From Euleptes europaea (lineage: Eukaryota; Chordata; Lepidosauria; Squamata; Sphaerodactylidae): a stretch of 64,000 nt of DNA. The translations under genes were made by a program, and so were the position numbers. A model generated the notes under the pieces. It was not told the origin of the DNA. It did no database searches and was given only the letters and a program-made list of their open reading frames with translations. The DNA lies in NCBI RefSeq assembly GCF_029931775.1, contig NC_079321.1:16698501-16762500 (forward strand), in the 5' to 3' direction. Below, one piece after another: positions 10,490 through 22,004 of the stretch (position 1 is its first letter; the number at the start of each line of letters is the position of its first letter).

Positions 10490-10780
10490 GGTAAAGGTAG
10501 TCCCCTGTGCAAGCATTCCTGACCCATGGGGTGACGTCACATTCCGACGTTTACTAGGCAGTCTTTTTTATGGGGTGGTTTGCCATTGCCTTCCCCAGTC
10601 ATCCACACTTTACCCCCAGCAAGCTGGGTACTCATGTTACCGACCTCGGAAGGATGGAAGGCTGAGTCAACCTTGAGCCGGCTACCTGAAACCGACTTCT
10701 GTCGGGATCGAACTCAGGTCGTGAGCAGAGCTAGGACTGCAGTACTGCAGCTTACCACTCTGTGCCACGGGGCTCTTCTA
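10490..10780 (-). mobile_element. Sauria SINE
   Basis: Antisense copy. The 3' end 'aggtaaaggtagtcccctgt' is at the left; then come 'gacccatggggtgacgtcac', 'ttgccattgccttccccagt' and the tRNA-like head 'gggatcgaactcaggtcgtg'. It ends 'ccacggggctctt'. The Bov-B-like 3' end is the hallmark of this family. Confidence 0.9.
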
Positions 10781-10834
10781 TTTACTACTGCTAGTAGTAA
10801 AAACAGCTTTCCTTAGGATTTTCTTCTTTGTACA

Positions 10835-11045
10835 GGGACGAGTCAGGGCTGAGTGATAGAGAATCTTCTGTGCATGCAGAAAGCGCCAGGTTCAGTTCCT
10901 GGCATCACCAGTTAAAAAACTATCCGGTAGTTGGGCACATGGAAGATCTCTGCCTAAGAGAGAGCTGCTGCCAGTCAGAGTAGACAATACTGACCTTGAT
11001 AGGCCAATGGTCTGATTCCATAGAAGGCAACTTCGTGTGTTCCTG
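10835..11045 (+). mobile_element. SINE-C, diverged copy
   Basis: The order of blocks matches SINE-C: 'agggctgagtgatagagaat', 'catgcagaaagcgccaggtt', 'agagtagacaatactgacct' and 'gaaggcaacttcgtgtgttc'. It is more diverged than other copies and therefore probably older. Confidence 0.75.
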
Positions 11046-12254
11046 CTTTCTAGTTTGGCATCAAGAGTTACATGGCAGCAGCAGGAGGGGACGGTCTTTG
11101 ACACTTCTCTACCACCCCACATTACCCCAAGTTTGCTGCAGCCTGCCGAAAGCCGAATCCACCCCAAGGGTTGGATTCCTGTCACGCCTAGCTTAGCGGG
11201 CCCTGGGAGTTTCCAGAAGCCTACAGCCATTAGCTTTCCCCTGCCACCCTCACACACTCCAAGAGTTATGAGAAAATGGCCTTGAAAAGCTCCTGCTTCC
11301 TGTAAGTAAGCTGCAGGTACCAGAGAAGAACCCAAGTGGTTTAGCATCTGTGTGGCACCCACCCAATTTGGAGTGGGGGACAGGGGAGTGGAGGAGCCTA
11401 CTTACAGGGTTAATCAGTTTCTCATTCTTCCTCAAAGATCCGGACACCTTTTAAGCGTTGGGTGGTCTACACAGCGAGCTGAAACCGAGATGCTAATCAC
11501 ACCGCTTACGGTGGCTTGCGCTTCAAACAGTTTAAGAAAGCTGAGCAGACTTTGAAGTTCCTCTGGTCTCACATGTGAACGTTTATCAAAGCATCTTTCA
11601 AAGACGAAATGAGTTATGTTTCGGAAAGTCAAGTGTGAGCCTTGGAATGCCAAAAAATTATTAGTGTTCCCAAGCTTCCAGCAGGGCTTGCATGTGCAGC
11701 GCAAAGACGGAGTTGTCCTGTTGACAGATGAGTATTTCCTCTTAGACAATTTATATAAGGTGGGTTTCTGTTCCTATTATTTCAGAGGCATTCACATCCT
11801 ACTTTCTTTCCTGATCCCTCCCAAGGAGCTGAAATGAAATGTGTGAGTCTCCCCTGTTTGAGATATTTAGCCAATGCATAAAAATGTTGGCTGTCTGCTT
11901 TTACATTCTGGTGCGTATTACTTGGAAAAAGCCACCAGGCCTGTATTTCACAGGAGTGAAAGAAATATGGCCAAATCTTTTAGCAGGCTGCCTCCTATAA
12001 TAAGATCCCAATTCGACGGATGGTGGAGCTCGCGCCCCACTCCCTGGCTAAGCCAGTTACTTTTTCTGGCCGTGCCAGTGATCCAACTATGGATCTGAAT
12101 AGTTTGGATCTCCCCCCCCCACTTCAGAGGAGGGATGTTTAACAGAATGCATAGGGTCGAGGGTTGATGAATTCTTAATAAAATATACACTGAAAGTCTA
12201 GGCTATCTGTTGACAATGCTAGCCTTCTCCTTGCTCTCTTGTAAGGAGCGAGCA
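11046..12254. other. No recognised feature
   Basis: Apparently single-copy. The 156-codon minus-strand frame at 10892-11362 runs partly through SINE-C and has no recognisable domain. Confidence 0.5.
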
Positions 12255-12478
12255 CAAAAATGGCCTCCTGGTTAGAGTGTTAGATTAGGATCTAGGAGAC
12301 CCAGGTTCACCGTCATGGAAACTTGCTAGGTGATTTTGGGATGGTCGTTCTCTCTCAGCCTGGCCAACCTTGTAGGGATGTTATGAGGATAATGTGGGGG
12401 ATGGGAGAATAATATTGTAAGCCACTTTGGATCTTCATGGGGGGGGAAGCGGGGAGTAGATATCTAAATAAATTAAGA
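12255..12478 (+). mobile_element. SINE-A, diverged
   Basis: 'ctggttagagtgttagatta', 'ggagacccaggttca', 'agccactttggatcttcatg' and a terminal 'tctaaataaatta' give the SINE-A order with many substitutions. Confidence 0.75.
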
Positions 12479-12776
12479 GACCTGTTTCCTTCTTCCTGCA
12501 TAAGTGTTACTCACAGGGTCCAACTATAAGTGGTAAGGGCAGCCAAGTAAGGGATTTGTGTGCCTCTTATTCACAAAGGAGCTGGAGCAAGGTCTGCCTT
12601 TAATATAAAAAAAATGTGAATGAGTGAGGGCAGGACTTCCTTTGGAGTGCCCTCCCTCTTGAGGCTCTCTTGGACCTTCCTTACCTTCTTTTAGGTGCCA
12701 GGCAAAAAAAACATTTCTTTTACCAGACTTTTAACTAAGGGATTCTATCTTTTTTAGCAGTTTAATGTTTTGCGCC
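12479..12776. other. No recognised feature
   Basis: Nothing recognised except 'aaggaccttccttaccttc'-type low-complexity patches. Confidence 0.4.
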
Positions 12777-12980
12777 TAAGGTTGCCAACCTCCAGGTACT
12801 AGCAGGAGATCTCCTGCTATTACAACTGATCTCCAGCCGATAGAGATCAGTTCACCTGGAGAAAATGGCCACTTTGGTCATTGGACTCTGTGGCATTGAA
12901 GTCCCTCCCCAAACCCCGCCCTCCTCAGGCTCCACCCCAAAAACCTCCCGCCGGTGGCAAAGAGGGACCTGGCAACCCTA
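12777..12980 (+). mobile_element. hAT-MITE-1, full length
   Basis: Complete 204-bp copy close to the family consensus, from TAAGGTTGCC to GGCAACCCTA. The target duplication is not clear at this site. Confidence 0.9.
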
Positions 12981-14584
12981 TGTGACCCTAACCTGAGGAC
13001 TGTTTTGTGAATATTATTTTTGGCTGCTTCATGAGTGTTTTATGCTGTTTTTATGACCCAGCTGGTTTCGACCCTGCCGTGTCGTTTTCCTTTTGAGCTC
13101 CCTCGGGCAGATCTCTGAAGAGACAGCATATACATTTTCTAAATAAATCGGCATCTAAACAATTTCTGGAAAGGTGGGGTTTTCTGAATCTCATTCGAAA
13201 TGCTCGATCTTCTTATTGCTTACTATTGTTGCCCTCAAAGTGCTAACCGACTTGTATTCCCCACAGTGCCCTGCTGTTGCTGAAGAGACCAGACTATTGC
13301 ACTTACTTCGTGTTCTGTGCATTTGGTTCAAATGAGTGCACTCGGGGCCCTGTGCATGCAAAACATGTGGTCTACCACTGACTTTTATGGCTAGGGTGCC
13401 CAGCCCAGTGCTGACACCCTACAGGAGACAGAGTGGCAGAAGCCTGATGAAATAGCATCACATCATGACACAACATGACTGCATGACTGGAAGTGACATC
13501 ACTGAGTTGTGTTAATACTCTAGGATTTTCCCAAAACTCTACCATAAAAACCATAGAGATCTGGGAAATTCCTAGCATGATGCAGCGTCCAGGTTCCTAG
13601 CAGGAAGTGACATTGTACAATGGTGTCCCCCCTCTCATTCCTTTGAGCACTGGAGGGGATGAGGAGTGCCATCCGGAGGCCCCCTGCTCCTAGCAGGCAT
13701 CTTATGACCCCTCCCACAGTCAGGTCAGTTAAAGCAGGAGTTTTTAGTAGCCAAAGTTTGAAAAATGTAACCATGTAAGCCTGTTGTGAACATGTAAGCC
13801 TGTTGTAAGGACTGGGTATGTGTTTACTTTCTAAATACCATTCTACAAATAACCGCACTTGCTGTGCACAAGATGGGCATTTGGTTGGGAAAGGAAGAAT
13901 ACCTTATGATGAGCACTGGATGCTTTCATTAGCCTGTAGGGTTGCTGGGTCCTCAACATCCAACACCCAGAGGACCATGGGCATGGCCTGGTGACATCAT
14001 GGGGTGGAGGCTAGTGATGCCAGATGGATCGCCATGTTAATGGTAGTACTCTTACACACCACTAGGGGTAGTACTCCACTCCGTATGACCATCTGGGAAT
14101 CTGTGTAATCCACAATGTTGCGGCTTGAAGGAAATTTGACTACTGGCGACACGTAATTAAAGAAAATAATAAAAATTGAGTTTAACTATAAGCCAAAAGC
14201 AAAATGTAATCAAGCCGTTAGAACCATCCTCAGTTTATATGTGCAGTATTTATATGTGCACAAGCAGGCCAACACATAAGAAGCCGTAAAATGCGTTGGT
14301 TGGCTGATGCCCTGCGATTTCCATCTCCTGGCCCTGCGAATGGTCCCCAAAACTTGAGGCTCAGGGGCAAAGCCCAAGACCTGACAACCCAGTGAATCTG
14401 ACAGCTTCAGCTCCAGGATTTGGGATGTAGCTGACACCTTGAACTGGGGCCCCTTCAGCTGGGAGATCTGGCAGTGTACAAAATGAAAATTTGCTCACAC
14501 TGCCTTTGACCTCTTTGTGTGCCCTGTGAAATATGGGCACTGCTTTCTGGAGTGGCTGGGCCATTTGCCTGTGTAGAGCCCTGG
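12981..14584. other. No recognised feature
   Basis: Apparently single-copy. A weak internal repeat 'catgtaagcctgttgtraac' occurs twice near 13772-13806. A 'tagggttgctgggtcctcaa' at 13937 may be a decayed MITE end. No gene. Confidence 0.45.
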
Positions 14585-14786
14585 TAGGGTTGCCAGGTCC
14601 CTCTTGGCAGCCGGTGGGAGGTTTTAGGGGTGGAGCCTAAGGATGGCAGAGTTTGGGGATGACTTCAGTGCCATAGAGCCCAATTGCCAAAACAGCCATT
14701 TTCTCCAGGGGACTGATCTCTATCAGCTGGAGATCAGTTGTAATAGCAGGAGATCTCCAGCTAGTACCTGAAGGTTGGCAACCCTA
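14585..14786 (-). mobile_element. hAT-MITE-1, full length
   Basis: Both termini are present. The flanks agcctgg-like (14577-14584, agccctgg) and ggctctgg (14787-14794) match at 6 of 8 positions, so this is a plausible aged target duplication. Confidence 0.88.
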
Positions 14787-15209
14787 GGCTCTGGCCATTC
14801 CCAGACTTCACCAGCCCTCTGGGGCTGATTCCATTAACCAGTCAGGGTCTCATCCACTAGCTCCTGGGCATCCTTGGGGCTGCATATCTGTGGGAACGTC
14901 CCTGCCCTTAAACAGCTGCATAATGCCGCCATCCTAAATCTTGGTGAATCTGCATATCCATGTTTTGAAAGTGGAGTGCTAGCGAGCACAGTATGTAATA
15001 AACAACCACACCACCTCTACGTACAACGTACTGCAATCACAAATATAATTCACATAGATGAGCCAACTTCATGCAATCACATTCACAAAATCATGATGTA
15101 TGCGTGCCAAAATATAATATATCCAACCAATACATACAACAATCATACAATAAACACATACACTAATATCAACTATGATCCTAAATAACTATCTGCTATA
15201 CAATGACAA
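14787..15209. other. Unrecognised, A/C-rich stretch
   Basis: 15040-15190 is rich in 'atacaacaatcatacaat'-like A/C sequence. No gene or family recognised. Confidence 0.4.
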
Positions 15210-15337
15210 GGAGTTCCATGATGCAGAGTGGTAAAGCTGCAGTCCTGCAGTCCAAGCTCTGCTCACGACCTGAGTTCGATCCCGATGGAAGTCGGTTTCA
15301 GGTAGCCGTCTCAAGGTTGACTCAGCCTTCCATCCAA
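15210..15337 (+). mobile_element. Sauria SINE, head half only
   Basis: Head 'gcagagtggtaaagctgcag' and box B-like 'gagttcgatcccgatgg', then 'ctcagccttccatcc'. It stops where the TTTATGC-terminal element begins. The 3' half is not seen immediately beyond that element. Confidence 0.85.
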
Positions 15338-15674
15338 GGTCAGAGTTTATCATGTTGAACTGTCATTCAGGAAGTGACTGCGAAGCCGGCGCATACCAGC
15401 TTCACATTTCTTAAGAGCCCCTTTAACACGACCTTTTGTGTTTGCTCCTCCCTCGCTGTGAAGAATCCCTTCAAGGACCCATGCAAAATTACAGCCACTC
15501 ATTAGCTATGCACATGATGGTGGCTAATGGCTATGCAAGCAGGAACAAAGGAGCAGGTGAGTTAGGGGGGTGGAATTTCTGCTTTTGCACTGGGACTGTG
15601 AATAGGCATTTTAAAGGTCACGTATAAAAAAAGAGCTTTGAGTGAGCATCAAAATTGACCCTGCATAAATGGCC
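15338..15674 (-). mobile_element. TTTATGC-terminal element, family 2
   Basis: Inverted relative of 8652-9031 (shared 'tgctcc', 'catttcttaagagccccttt', 'attagctatgcacatgat' blocks). It ends CTGCATAAATGGCC at the right. The left terminus is shortened. No coding sequence. Confidence 0.7.
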
Positions 15675-15722
15675 AGTGTGTTCCTTTTCTCTCTATATTT
15701 GCACACTTTATGCTTTAAAAAA

Positions 15723-16012
15723 AGGTAAAAGTAAAGGTCCCCTGTGCAAGCACCGGGTCATTCCTGACCCATGGGGTGACATCACGTCCCGACGTTTTCT
15801 AGGCAGACTATGTTTACGGTGTGGTTTGCCAGTGCCTTCCCCAGACATCTTTCCTTTGCCCTGAGCAATCTGGGTGCTCATTTTACCAACCTTGGAAGGT
15901 GGAAGGCTGAGTTAACCTTGAGCTGGCTACCTGAAACCAGCTTCCGTCGGGATAGAACTCAGGTCGTGAGCAGAGCTTGGACTACAGTACTGCAGCTCAC
16001 CACTCTGTAAAA
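15723..16012 (-). mobile_element. Sauria SINE
   Basis: Full-length antisense copy from 'aggtaaaagtaaaggtcccc' to 'cagctcaccactctg', with 'acccatggggtgacatcacg' in the body. The 3' tail preserves the 'AAAGGT' (ACCTTT on the sense strand) repeat. Confidence 0.9.
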
Positions 16013-16124
16013 ATTGTCAGTTCATTTTTTCCAAGAAACTAATCTGTTTAAAACTGTGCCCCTCAGGCCAGTTCTGCACCTCTCTGAGGTCTGCGCCCTA
16101 GGCGACCGCCTAGTTCACCTTAAT

Positions 16125-16226
16125 GGCGACCTGAAACCAACTTCCGTCGGGATCGAACTCAGGTCGTGAGCAGAGCTTGGACTGCAGTACTGCAGCTTTA
16201 CCACTCTGCGCCACAGGGCTCTTTAT
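16125..16226 (-). mobile_element. Sauria SINE, head fragment
   Basis: Only the head region is present: 'acctgaaaccaacttccgtc', 'gatcgaactcaggtcgtgag' and 'ccactctgcgccacagggct'. Confidence 0.85.
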
Positions 16227-17167
16227 GCTTTATCAGGGAATATCTCAATAACCTCTAATAACATTGCTAGAATTGAGTGACTGGTAGGGAGGTCCTTGCC
16301 ATCCAGGGCTGCTACTCTTTCCCTTCTGAGGAGCTCAGGATGTTGAATGCAATTGCATGTGAGCCGTTTCACCTACTACAGTGAGAGGAGAGAGCATGCG
16401 CCGACACTCAGCAAGCAATCACAGAGCACCCTGCAGGAGTTTGCTTCCGTTTCAAAGGGAGAGAGAGATCAAAATTCAAAAGAGCAAAGGGAGGGGGGGG
16501 ACTTCCAAATCTTTTTCAGAGCTGGTATATATTAGATTAACATTGAATTTGACCTCCGAAGGACTTCCCCTCCCCAAAAAAAACACTCGCAGCAGAGAAA
16601 TACAGCCAGAAAGATCAAATACAACATGGCCAGATTGCTGATTTACTGTTACCTAAAGGGAAATTGCCTGGTAAAAGATAATCTGACATCATATCTTTTC
16701 ATGTACAGGATGATAACCCAATAATACATTGGAGGGAGTATGATTTCTTACCATTTGTTGTTTTAGCTGAGCTCAACAAATGGGAGAAGGTGGGGAAGAA
16801 GTATGTTCTTGAGAAGATCCCATATCTACATTGTACAAATTACAAGCAGGGGGACTTGCAAGGATTTGCACCGGGGCATCTCAGATCCTCTCCCCCGTTA
16901 TTTCCTCTTTCCCTTCCCTGATAGCCCCTATATCCTCTCCCCTTTTCCTGTTTCCTTCTCCCCTTCCCACCTGTCAGCCATCCTACCTTTACTCTCCTTG
17001 TCTTCAGATTTTCCTCCTTCCCTCCCTCCACCAGCCTCTCCCTGGGAAAACTCTGCTCAGTTCCAGCTGATGGGTCCAGTGGCGCAGTGGGAAACCTGCA
17101 CGGAGGCCCCTCACTTTCCCCTGTATCCCCCTCCCCACACTATTTCCTCTTTTCCCCACTCCTACAC
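16227..17167. other. No recognised feature
   Basis: 16850-17160 is C/T-rich, which explains overlapping open frames on both strands. No gene recognised. Confidence 0.45.
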
Positions 17168-17255
17168 ATGAAGCCAGCTGGGTGACCTTGGGCTAGTCAC
17201 ACTCTCTCTGCCCCATCCACCTCACAGGGTGTCTATTGTGGGGAGCGGAAGGGAA
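17168..17255 (+). mobile_element. SINE-B fragment
   Basis: 'gaagccagctgggtgacctt', 'gggctagtcacactc', 'cctcacagggtgtctattgt' and 'ggggagcgg' match the middle of SINE-B. Both ends are missing. Confidence 0.7.
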
Positions 17256-17442
17256 GGAGATTGTTGGGAAATACCTTGGGGCGGAGCCTGAGAAGGGTGG
17301 GGTTTGGAGAGAGGAGGGACTTCAGTGCCATAGAGTCCAATTGCCGAAGCGGCCATTTTCTCCAGGTGAACTGATCTCTATCAGCTGGAGATCTGTTGTA
17401 ATAGCAGATCTCCAGCTACTACCTGGAGATTGGCAACCCTAT
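17256..17442 (-). mobile_element. hAT-MITE-1, left end missing
   Basis: Starts inside the element at 'gttgggaaataccttggggc' and runs to the terminus 'attggcaacccta'. Confidence 0.85.
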
Positions 17443-18135
17443 TCATAGAAGCATGTGAGAAAAATGTCCCTCTTACACCATTTCGGTTGGTCTTAATGAA
17501 AGGCATCGCATTGCTCTTTTCTTTGGATTCAGCTTTGGATCTGCAACCTCTCTTCCTTAGTTGTGTGGGCAGCTAATAAGGTGCTGCCTGTTCTTCTCTA
17601 AGCCTGACATAATGAGGCAAATTGACACCTACGATTCCCCAGAAGCAGTAGACAGGAGACAGAACTTATTGGTGTTAACCCTTTCCGAAGGAAAGGGCAT
17701 TCTGCAAGCAATGGCTATACTCCACAGAGGCTAATTGCTGGTGCCCTGGAGTTGTTCCTCTATCTATTAGGGAAGGTAATTGATACTCTTTTCTCCCACC
17801 CCATTCCCTGTTGGATAATTGCCCCCATTAGGAAAAGACAAAAAGAGTGAAGGTTGCAAACAGAAGGGGGGGACACAAAGAAAGATGAAGGTTTAAACAA
17901 AGGGAACAGGAAATGGAGCTGAATTTCAAACAGTGCATCTCAATTAGAAAGGAGAGGGGGAGAGAAACCAACAGAAGCCAAAAGGAAAGGAAAGGAGACC
18001 TGTGCGTGAGCAGGTGTGCTTCCCTGCACTTGTAGACATGCAGCCAAAAATATGACCTCTGACTGAATATGTACAATCGTTTTAGCACGTGCTGAAGGGC
18101 TTATCTGTGCCATGTTCATGGAGTGGACATGTTCA
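17443..18135. other. No recognised feature
   Basis: Unique-looking sequence with no gene recognised. A-rich purine tracts lie at 17830-17990. Confidence 0.45.
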
Positions 18136-18597
18136 TGGAGGATAGGGCTATCCATGGCTACTAGCCAAAATGGCTACTAGTCATGATGCATACATATGCT
18201 CTCCAGGATCAGAGGAGCATGCCTGTTATATTAGGTGCTGTGGAACACAGGCAGGATAGTGCTGCTGCAGTCGTCTTGTTTGTGGGCTTCCTGGAGACAC
18301 CTGGTTGGCCACCAGCCTTGGTCTGATCCTGCATGGCCTTTCTTATGTCCTTATGGAGGATGGGGCTATTCATAGCTATTAGTAAAAATGGGTTCTAGTC
18401 ATGATGCATACCTGTTCTCTCCAGGATCAGAGGAGCCTGTTATATTAGGTGCTGTGCAACACAGGCAGGACAATGCTGCTACAGTCATCTTTTTTTGTGG
18501 GCTTCCTAGAGGCACCTGGTTGGCCACTGTGTGAACAGACTGCCGGGCTTGATGGACCTTGTCCTGATCCAGCATGGTTTTTCTTATGTTCTTATGT
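18136..18597 (+). mobile_element. CR1-like LINE 3' end, tandemly duplicated
   Basis: Two successive copies (about 18136-18355 and 18356-18597) of 'tagtcatgatgcatac ... ttaggtgctgtg ... gttggccac'. They end in 'tttcttatgtccttatg' and 'tttcttatgttcttatg'. The 8-bp TTCTTATG repeat tail is a CR1-type end. Antisense relatives lie at 41417 and 44503. Confidence 0.8.
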
Positions 18598-19215
18598 TTT
18601 GCAATGTGGGTTCTCTGACACGTTTTCTTTGACATGTCAGAGAACCTTCGGACAACCCTTCTTCCATGACAGGTTTGCAGCTGTTCCTCCCACCCACCCC
18701 ATCAATGATATCTGTGAAGTGTTTCGAAGGGAGACCGGGAGATGGGCGGGTTCATTTTTCTCATAGTATTCAGTTCCTCAGTCTAAAGTAAGTTGTAATT
18801 ATCAACCAAGTGAGATGGCAGGGCACTGTGTGTGGAAAAGGAACGAACTGGCCCTATTTGCTCTACATACTACATGGTATGGCCGGGGGGGGGGGGAGAT
18901 TTTTTTTTTTTTGTCAACATGACCCTACCATCTTACATGAAGACCACATGCCCCAAATCCATTTTTGTCTGATCAATAACACATGTGAAAAGAGATTATA
19001 ATGTATGCCTATAATCCAATCATACCTGTCTACCAGGGGACAGACCTGATTTTCTGGTACCCGTCCCTGGTCAGTTTTTGCCTTTGGGGGAATGAAAAGT
19101 AATTAGTGCAAATTACAAGCATTGTCCTTCAGGGTCAGCCCACTATGTAGGACCTCGAGAAGTAAAATCTCTGCATCTTTGATACATGTATCCTGTCTCT
19201 ATTTATTAATTCATT
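18598..19215. other. No recognised feature
   Basis: Unique-looking sequence with a G run and T run at 18885-18912. No gene. Confidence 0.45.
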
Positions 19216-19444
19216 TATTATTTATCTAATTCATTGGTATCCATTCCTACCCTTTCTCCCAAATGGGCACCCGAAGCAGTTTATGTCATTTTCCTCTCCC
19301 CCATTTTATCCTCACAACAACCCTGTGAGGCACTGCAGGTTAGGCTGAGAGAGTGTGACAGGCCCAAGATCACCCAACAAGCTTCTATGGCACAAGTTGG
19401 GATTCGAACCAGGGTCTTCCAGATGCTACGCCACACTGGCTCTC
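19216..19444 (-). mobile_element. SINE-A part of a U6-SINE chimera
   Basis: Antisense SINE-A runs from 'ttattaattcatttattatt' (tail) to 'gccacactggctctc' (head). The head lacks about 24 bp between 'gtgtggcgtag' and 'catctggaagaccctggttc' as read on the minus strand, removing most of the box A region. It joins the U6 sequence without a gap. Confidence 0.85.
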
Positions 19445-19567
19445 AAAAAATAAGGAACACTTCACAAATGTGTCTGTCAACCTTGTTCAGGGGTCATGCT
19501 AATCTTCCCTGTATCATTCTGATTTTAGTATAGTGTTTTTAGTATATGTGCTGCCAAAGGAAAGTCT
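19445..19567 (-). pseudogene. U6 snRNA retropseudogene fused 5' of a SINE
   Basis: Read on the plus strand the segment is an antisense U6 copy: 'ggtcatgctaatcttccctg', 'gtatcattctgattttagta', 'agtatatgtgctgcc'. It carries a short internal duplication of the 'ttttagtata' block near 19523-19543. On the minus strand the U6 3' end with its T tract abuts the first bases of SINE-A. That order is the expected product of template switching during LINE-driven reverse transcription. Not a functional U6 gene: many substitutions and no U6-type promoter recognised. Confidence 0.85.
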
Positions 19568-19851
19568 CTAGTGTACATCCATATTCATGGGCTCTCACAA
19601 ACTCTTCGATGCCATTCAATGCGCTCCAGCTTCTAAGGCCTGGTTTTGAACGGTCCATAAACTCTTGTCAGACAGCCTTATGTTTTAAGTGTAAACCAAA
19701 AGCTGCCGCCACCATCTTGGCTTGGTAATAAGTGAAGGGCAAAAATAAATGAATGAATATTGCATGATGGAAGCAAAGTGGTGAAAGGGACATCCCTGTT
19801 TTCCTCTGGGAAATGTTGATGGGTACATTACGTGACTGTGTTGTTAACAGT

Positions 19852-19943
19852 TACAAGTGGGGATTCGAACCAGGGTCTTCCAGATGCTACACCACACTGG
19901 CTCTCAAAAAATAAGCAATGATTCACAAATGTGCCTGTCAACA
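19852..19943 (-). pseudogene. Second U6-SINE chimera fragment
   Basis: This 92-bp stretch repeats 19389-19480: the SINE-A box B region, the same shortened head, the junction 'ctctcaaaaaataagcaa', and the U6 3' region 'cacaaatgtgcctgtcaac'. It shares the head deletion of the first copy, so both derive from one chimera. Confidence 0.8.
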
Positions 19944-20217
19944 CCCACAAAGGGTGTCGTGAGGAGGCTGAAGCCCCAGTGTCTGTATGTGCATTTGTCC
20001 TGGGGGCACCCCACTAGGGAGCAGCTGGCACAAGAACTGGACTTTGGACCAGGACACAGCATGCGCCTCCTCAGAGGGTGCAGTCCCCTGAATGTGGGGG
20101 TGTATGATATGTGGTGGTCCAAACTTTATTTTGGGGTGCAGAGCTGTTAAATTGTCCTTAATATCATTCAGGAACTAGGAAAGGTGAATAAGGAACTGGG
20201 ATCTGGGAACCAACTTC

Positions 20218-20468
20218 AGCCTCCTCTTACAATCACCTTCCCTTCCCCTCCCCACAACAGATACCCTGTGAGGTAGGTGGAGCTGAGAGTGTGTGACTAG
20301 CCCAAGGTCACCCAGCTGGCTTCATATGTAGGAGTGGGGAAACAAATCCAGTTCACCAGATTAGCCTCCGCTGCTCATGTGGAGGAGTGGGGAATCGAAC
20401 CCGGTTCTCCAGATCAGATTCCACCGCTCCAAACCACCGCTCTTAATCACTACACCATGCTGGCTCTT
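20218..20468 (-). mobile_element. SINE-B, 3' truncated
   Basis: Antisense from 'ttacaatcaccttcccttcc' through 'gttcaccagattagcctccg' and 'aaccaccgctcttaatcact' to 'accatgctggctctt'. Confidence 0.88.
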
Positions 20469-21100
20469 TTACCAGCTAAAGCTTCTCTTCAAGGGCAGTC
20501 CTCCTATAAAGTATACTGCAGTAATCCAGCCTCAGTGTTGCAGTAGCATGGGCAGATCAATCGAGTCCAAAATAGAAGATAGTTTCCTAACTAGATTTAA
20601 CTTGGGTGGAAAATAACACAGTGAGTGAATATTTTACTTGGCATCTCTATATGTTAAAACCCATGTCTTGGTTAAGTCATGGCTAGAATAGCCATGGGTC
20701 AGGGTTCAGCAGGTGTAAATTAACATTAATTCCTGTTGCCAGTTACAATGGTTTTGCAACTACTGGCAGCGTGACCCATTCATCTGCTACCAGCAAAAGT
20801 TAGTAACATAAACCACATTGAATGGGCCTAGAGGTTCAGCTCAGATGAGTTCAAAAAGGAAGTAGCCTCTTTATACTAATTGTCCCTCTTAATTAACATG
20901 ATAATATATAGTTGCCTTGAACACTGAAAGCAACTATACAAATGCTAAATGTCCTTTTTGTCATTGAGAGCAACCCATCTCATTTTAAGAGAGTGCTCCT
21001 TATTAGGTGGCCAACAGCTTTGTGGACAGCAATTTTCTACAGGGAAAGATATGCAAAGTTGTCATAACGGACACCATACAAAATATTCAAGAGGCAACCA
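20469..21100. other. No recognised feature
   Basis: AT-rich, single-copy-looking sequence; no gene. Confidence 0.45.
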
Positions 21101-21345
21101 AAGATGTGTGTGTGTTAAGTGCCATCAAGTTGCTTATGACTTATGGCGACCCTTTGAATTAATGTCCCTCAGAATGTCCTAGCAGTAACAGCCTTGCTCA
21201 GATCTTGAGACTGAGGGCAGTAGCTTCCTTTATAGAGTCAATCCAATCCATCTCATGCTGACTCTTCCTCTTTTCCTGCTGCCTTCAACTTTTCCTAGCC
21301 TTATTGTCTTTTCCAGTGATTTGTCTTCTCATAATGTGACCACAG
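21101..21345 (-). mobile_element. LINE 3'-end fragment (same family as 54706-54965)
   Basis: 'gtgtgtgtgttaagtgccat', 'gcttatgacttatggcgacc', 'ctcttcctcttttcctgctg' and 'cttttccagtgatttgtctt' match the LINE piece in BMP2 intron 1. The end with the GT repeat is the LINE 3' terminus. Reading frame no longer open. Confidence 0.7.
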
Positions 21346-22004
21346 GATCCATAGATGAAACAAGGAAATAAGACCTAAGAATCTTTCAGTAGCTAAATAA
21401 GCAAGTGACAGCACAATCCTGAGCAGGGCTATAGCCTAACTCTGCTTAGGATGTTATTTGCAGCTATCTAATATTTGTTTCAAACCCTCTCCCCCACCCC
21501 CCACCCCGATGTTTTTTTACCATGACAGTCTCATGCTTCTGTTTGCGGAGGTGAAGTTAAACATTCTTAATATATAAAGCATATAAAGATGTTGCTCTGG
21601 TAATACAAGTTTATTTCTTCAAACCTTGGCTTCATCACGGCAAATGTGCCAAATTTGTGGGTGCGATTTGAAATTACCAGATGTACATGAGCACTGCAAA
21701 CAGATCCCAATTGTTATGTTTGGACTGGGATGAGATTGTGCAGCTTTTTTGGAACCTGTTAAATTTTCTACCTAAGGCCTGAAAGGGGGGGGGAAGTATA
21801 TGAAGCATTTTACAACAAGCATCTAGAGTTCGAAGTTAGGTTAGATGGGAACAGATAAATCAGGTGTTTTGATGTGGATGGGAACAAATCATTCCCATTT
21901 GTGATTCGTTTTTTTATTAATGCTTGTCCAAACCTTCCAGGGGAAGAAGGCGTGATCTAAACTGATTGCAGCAGTTTTCCTTGTAGATCCAAAGGCGTGG
22001 ATCC
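21346..22004. other. Mostly unrecognised; small palindromic-MITE piece
   Basis: 21408-21452 resembles the palindromic MITE at 8281 ('gcacaatcctgagcagggct ... ctaactctgcttagga'). The rest is unrecognised. Confidence 0.4.
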
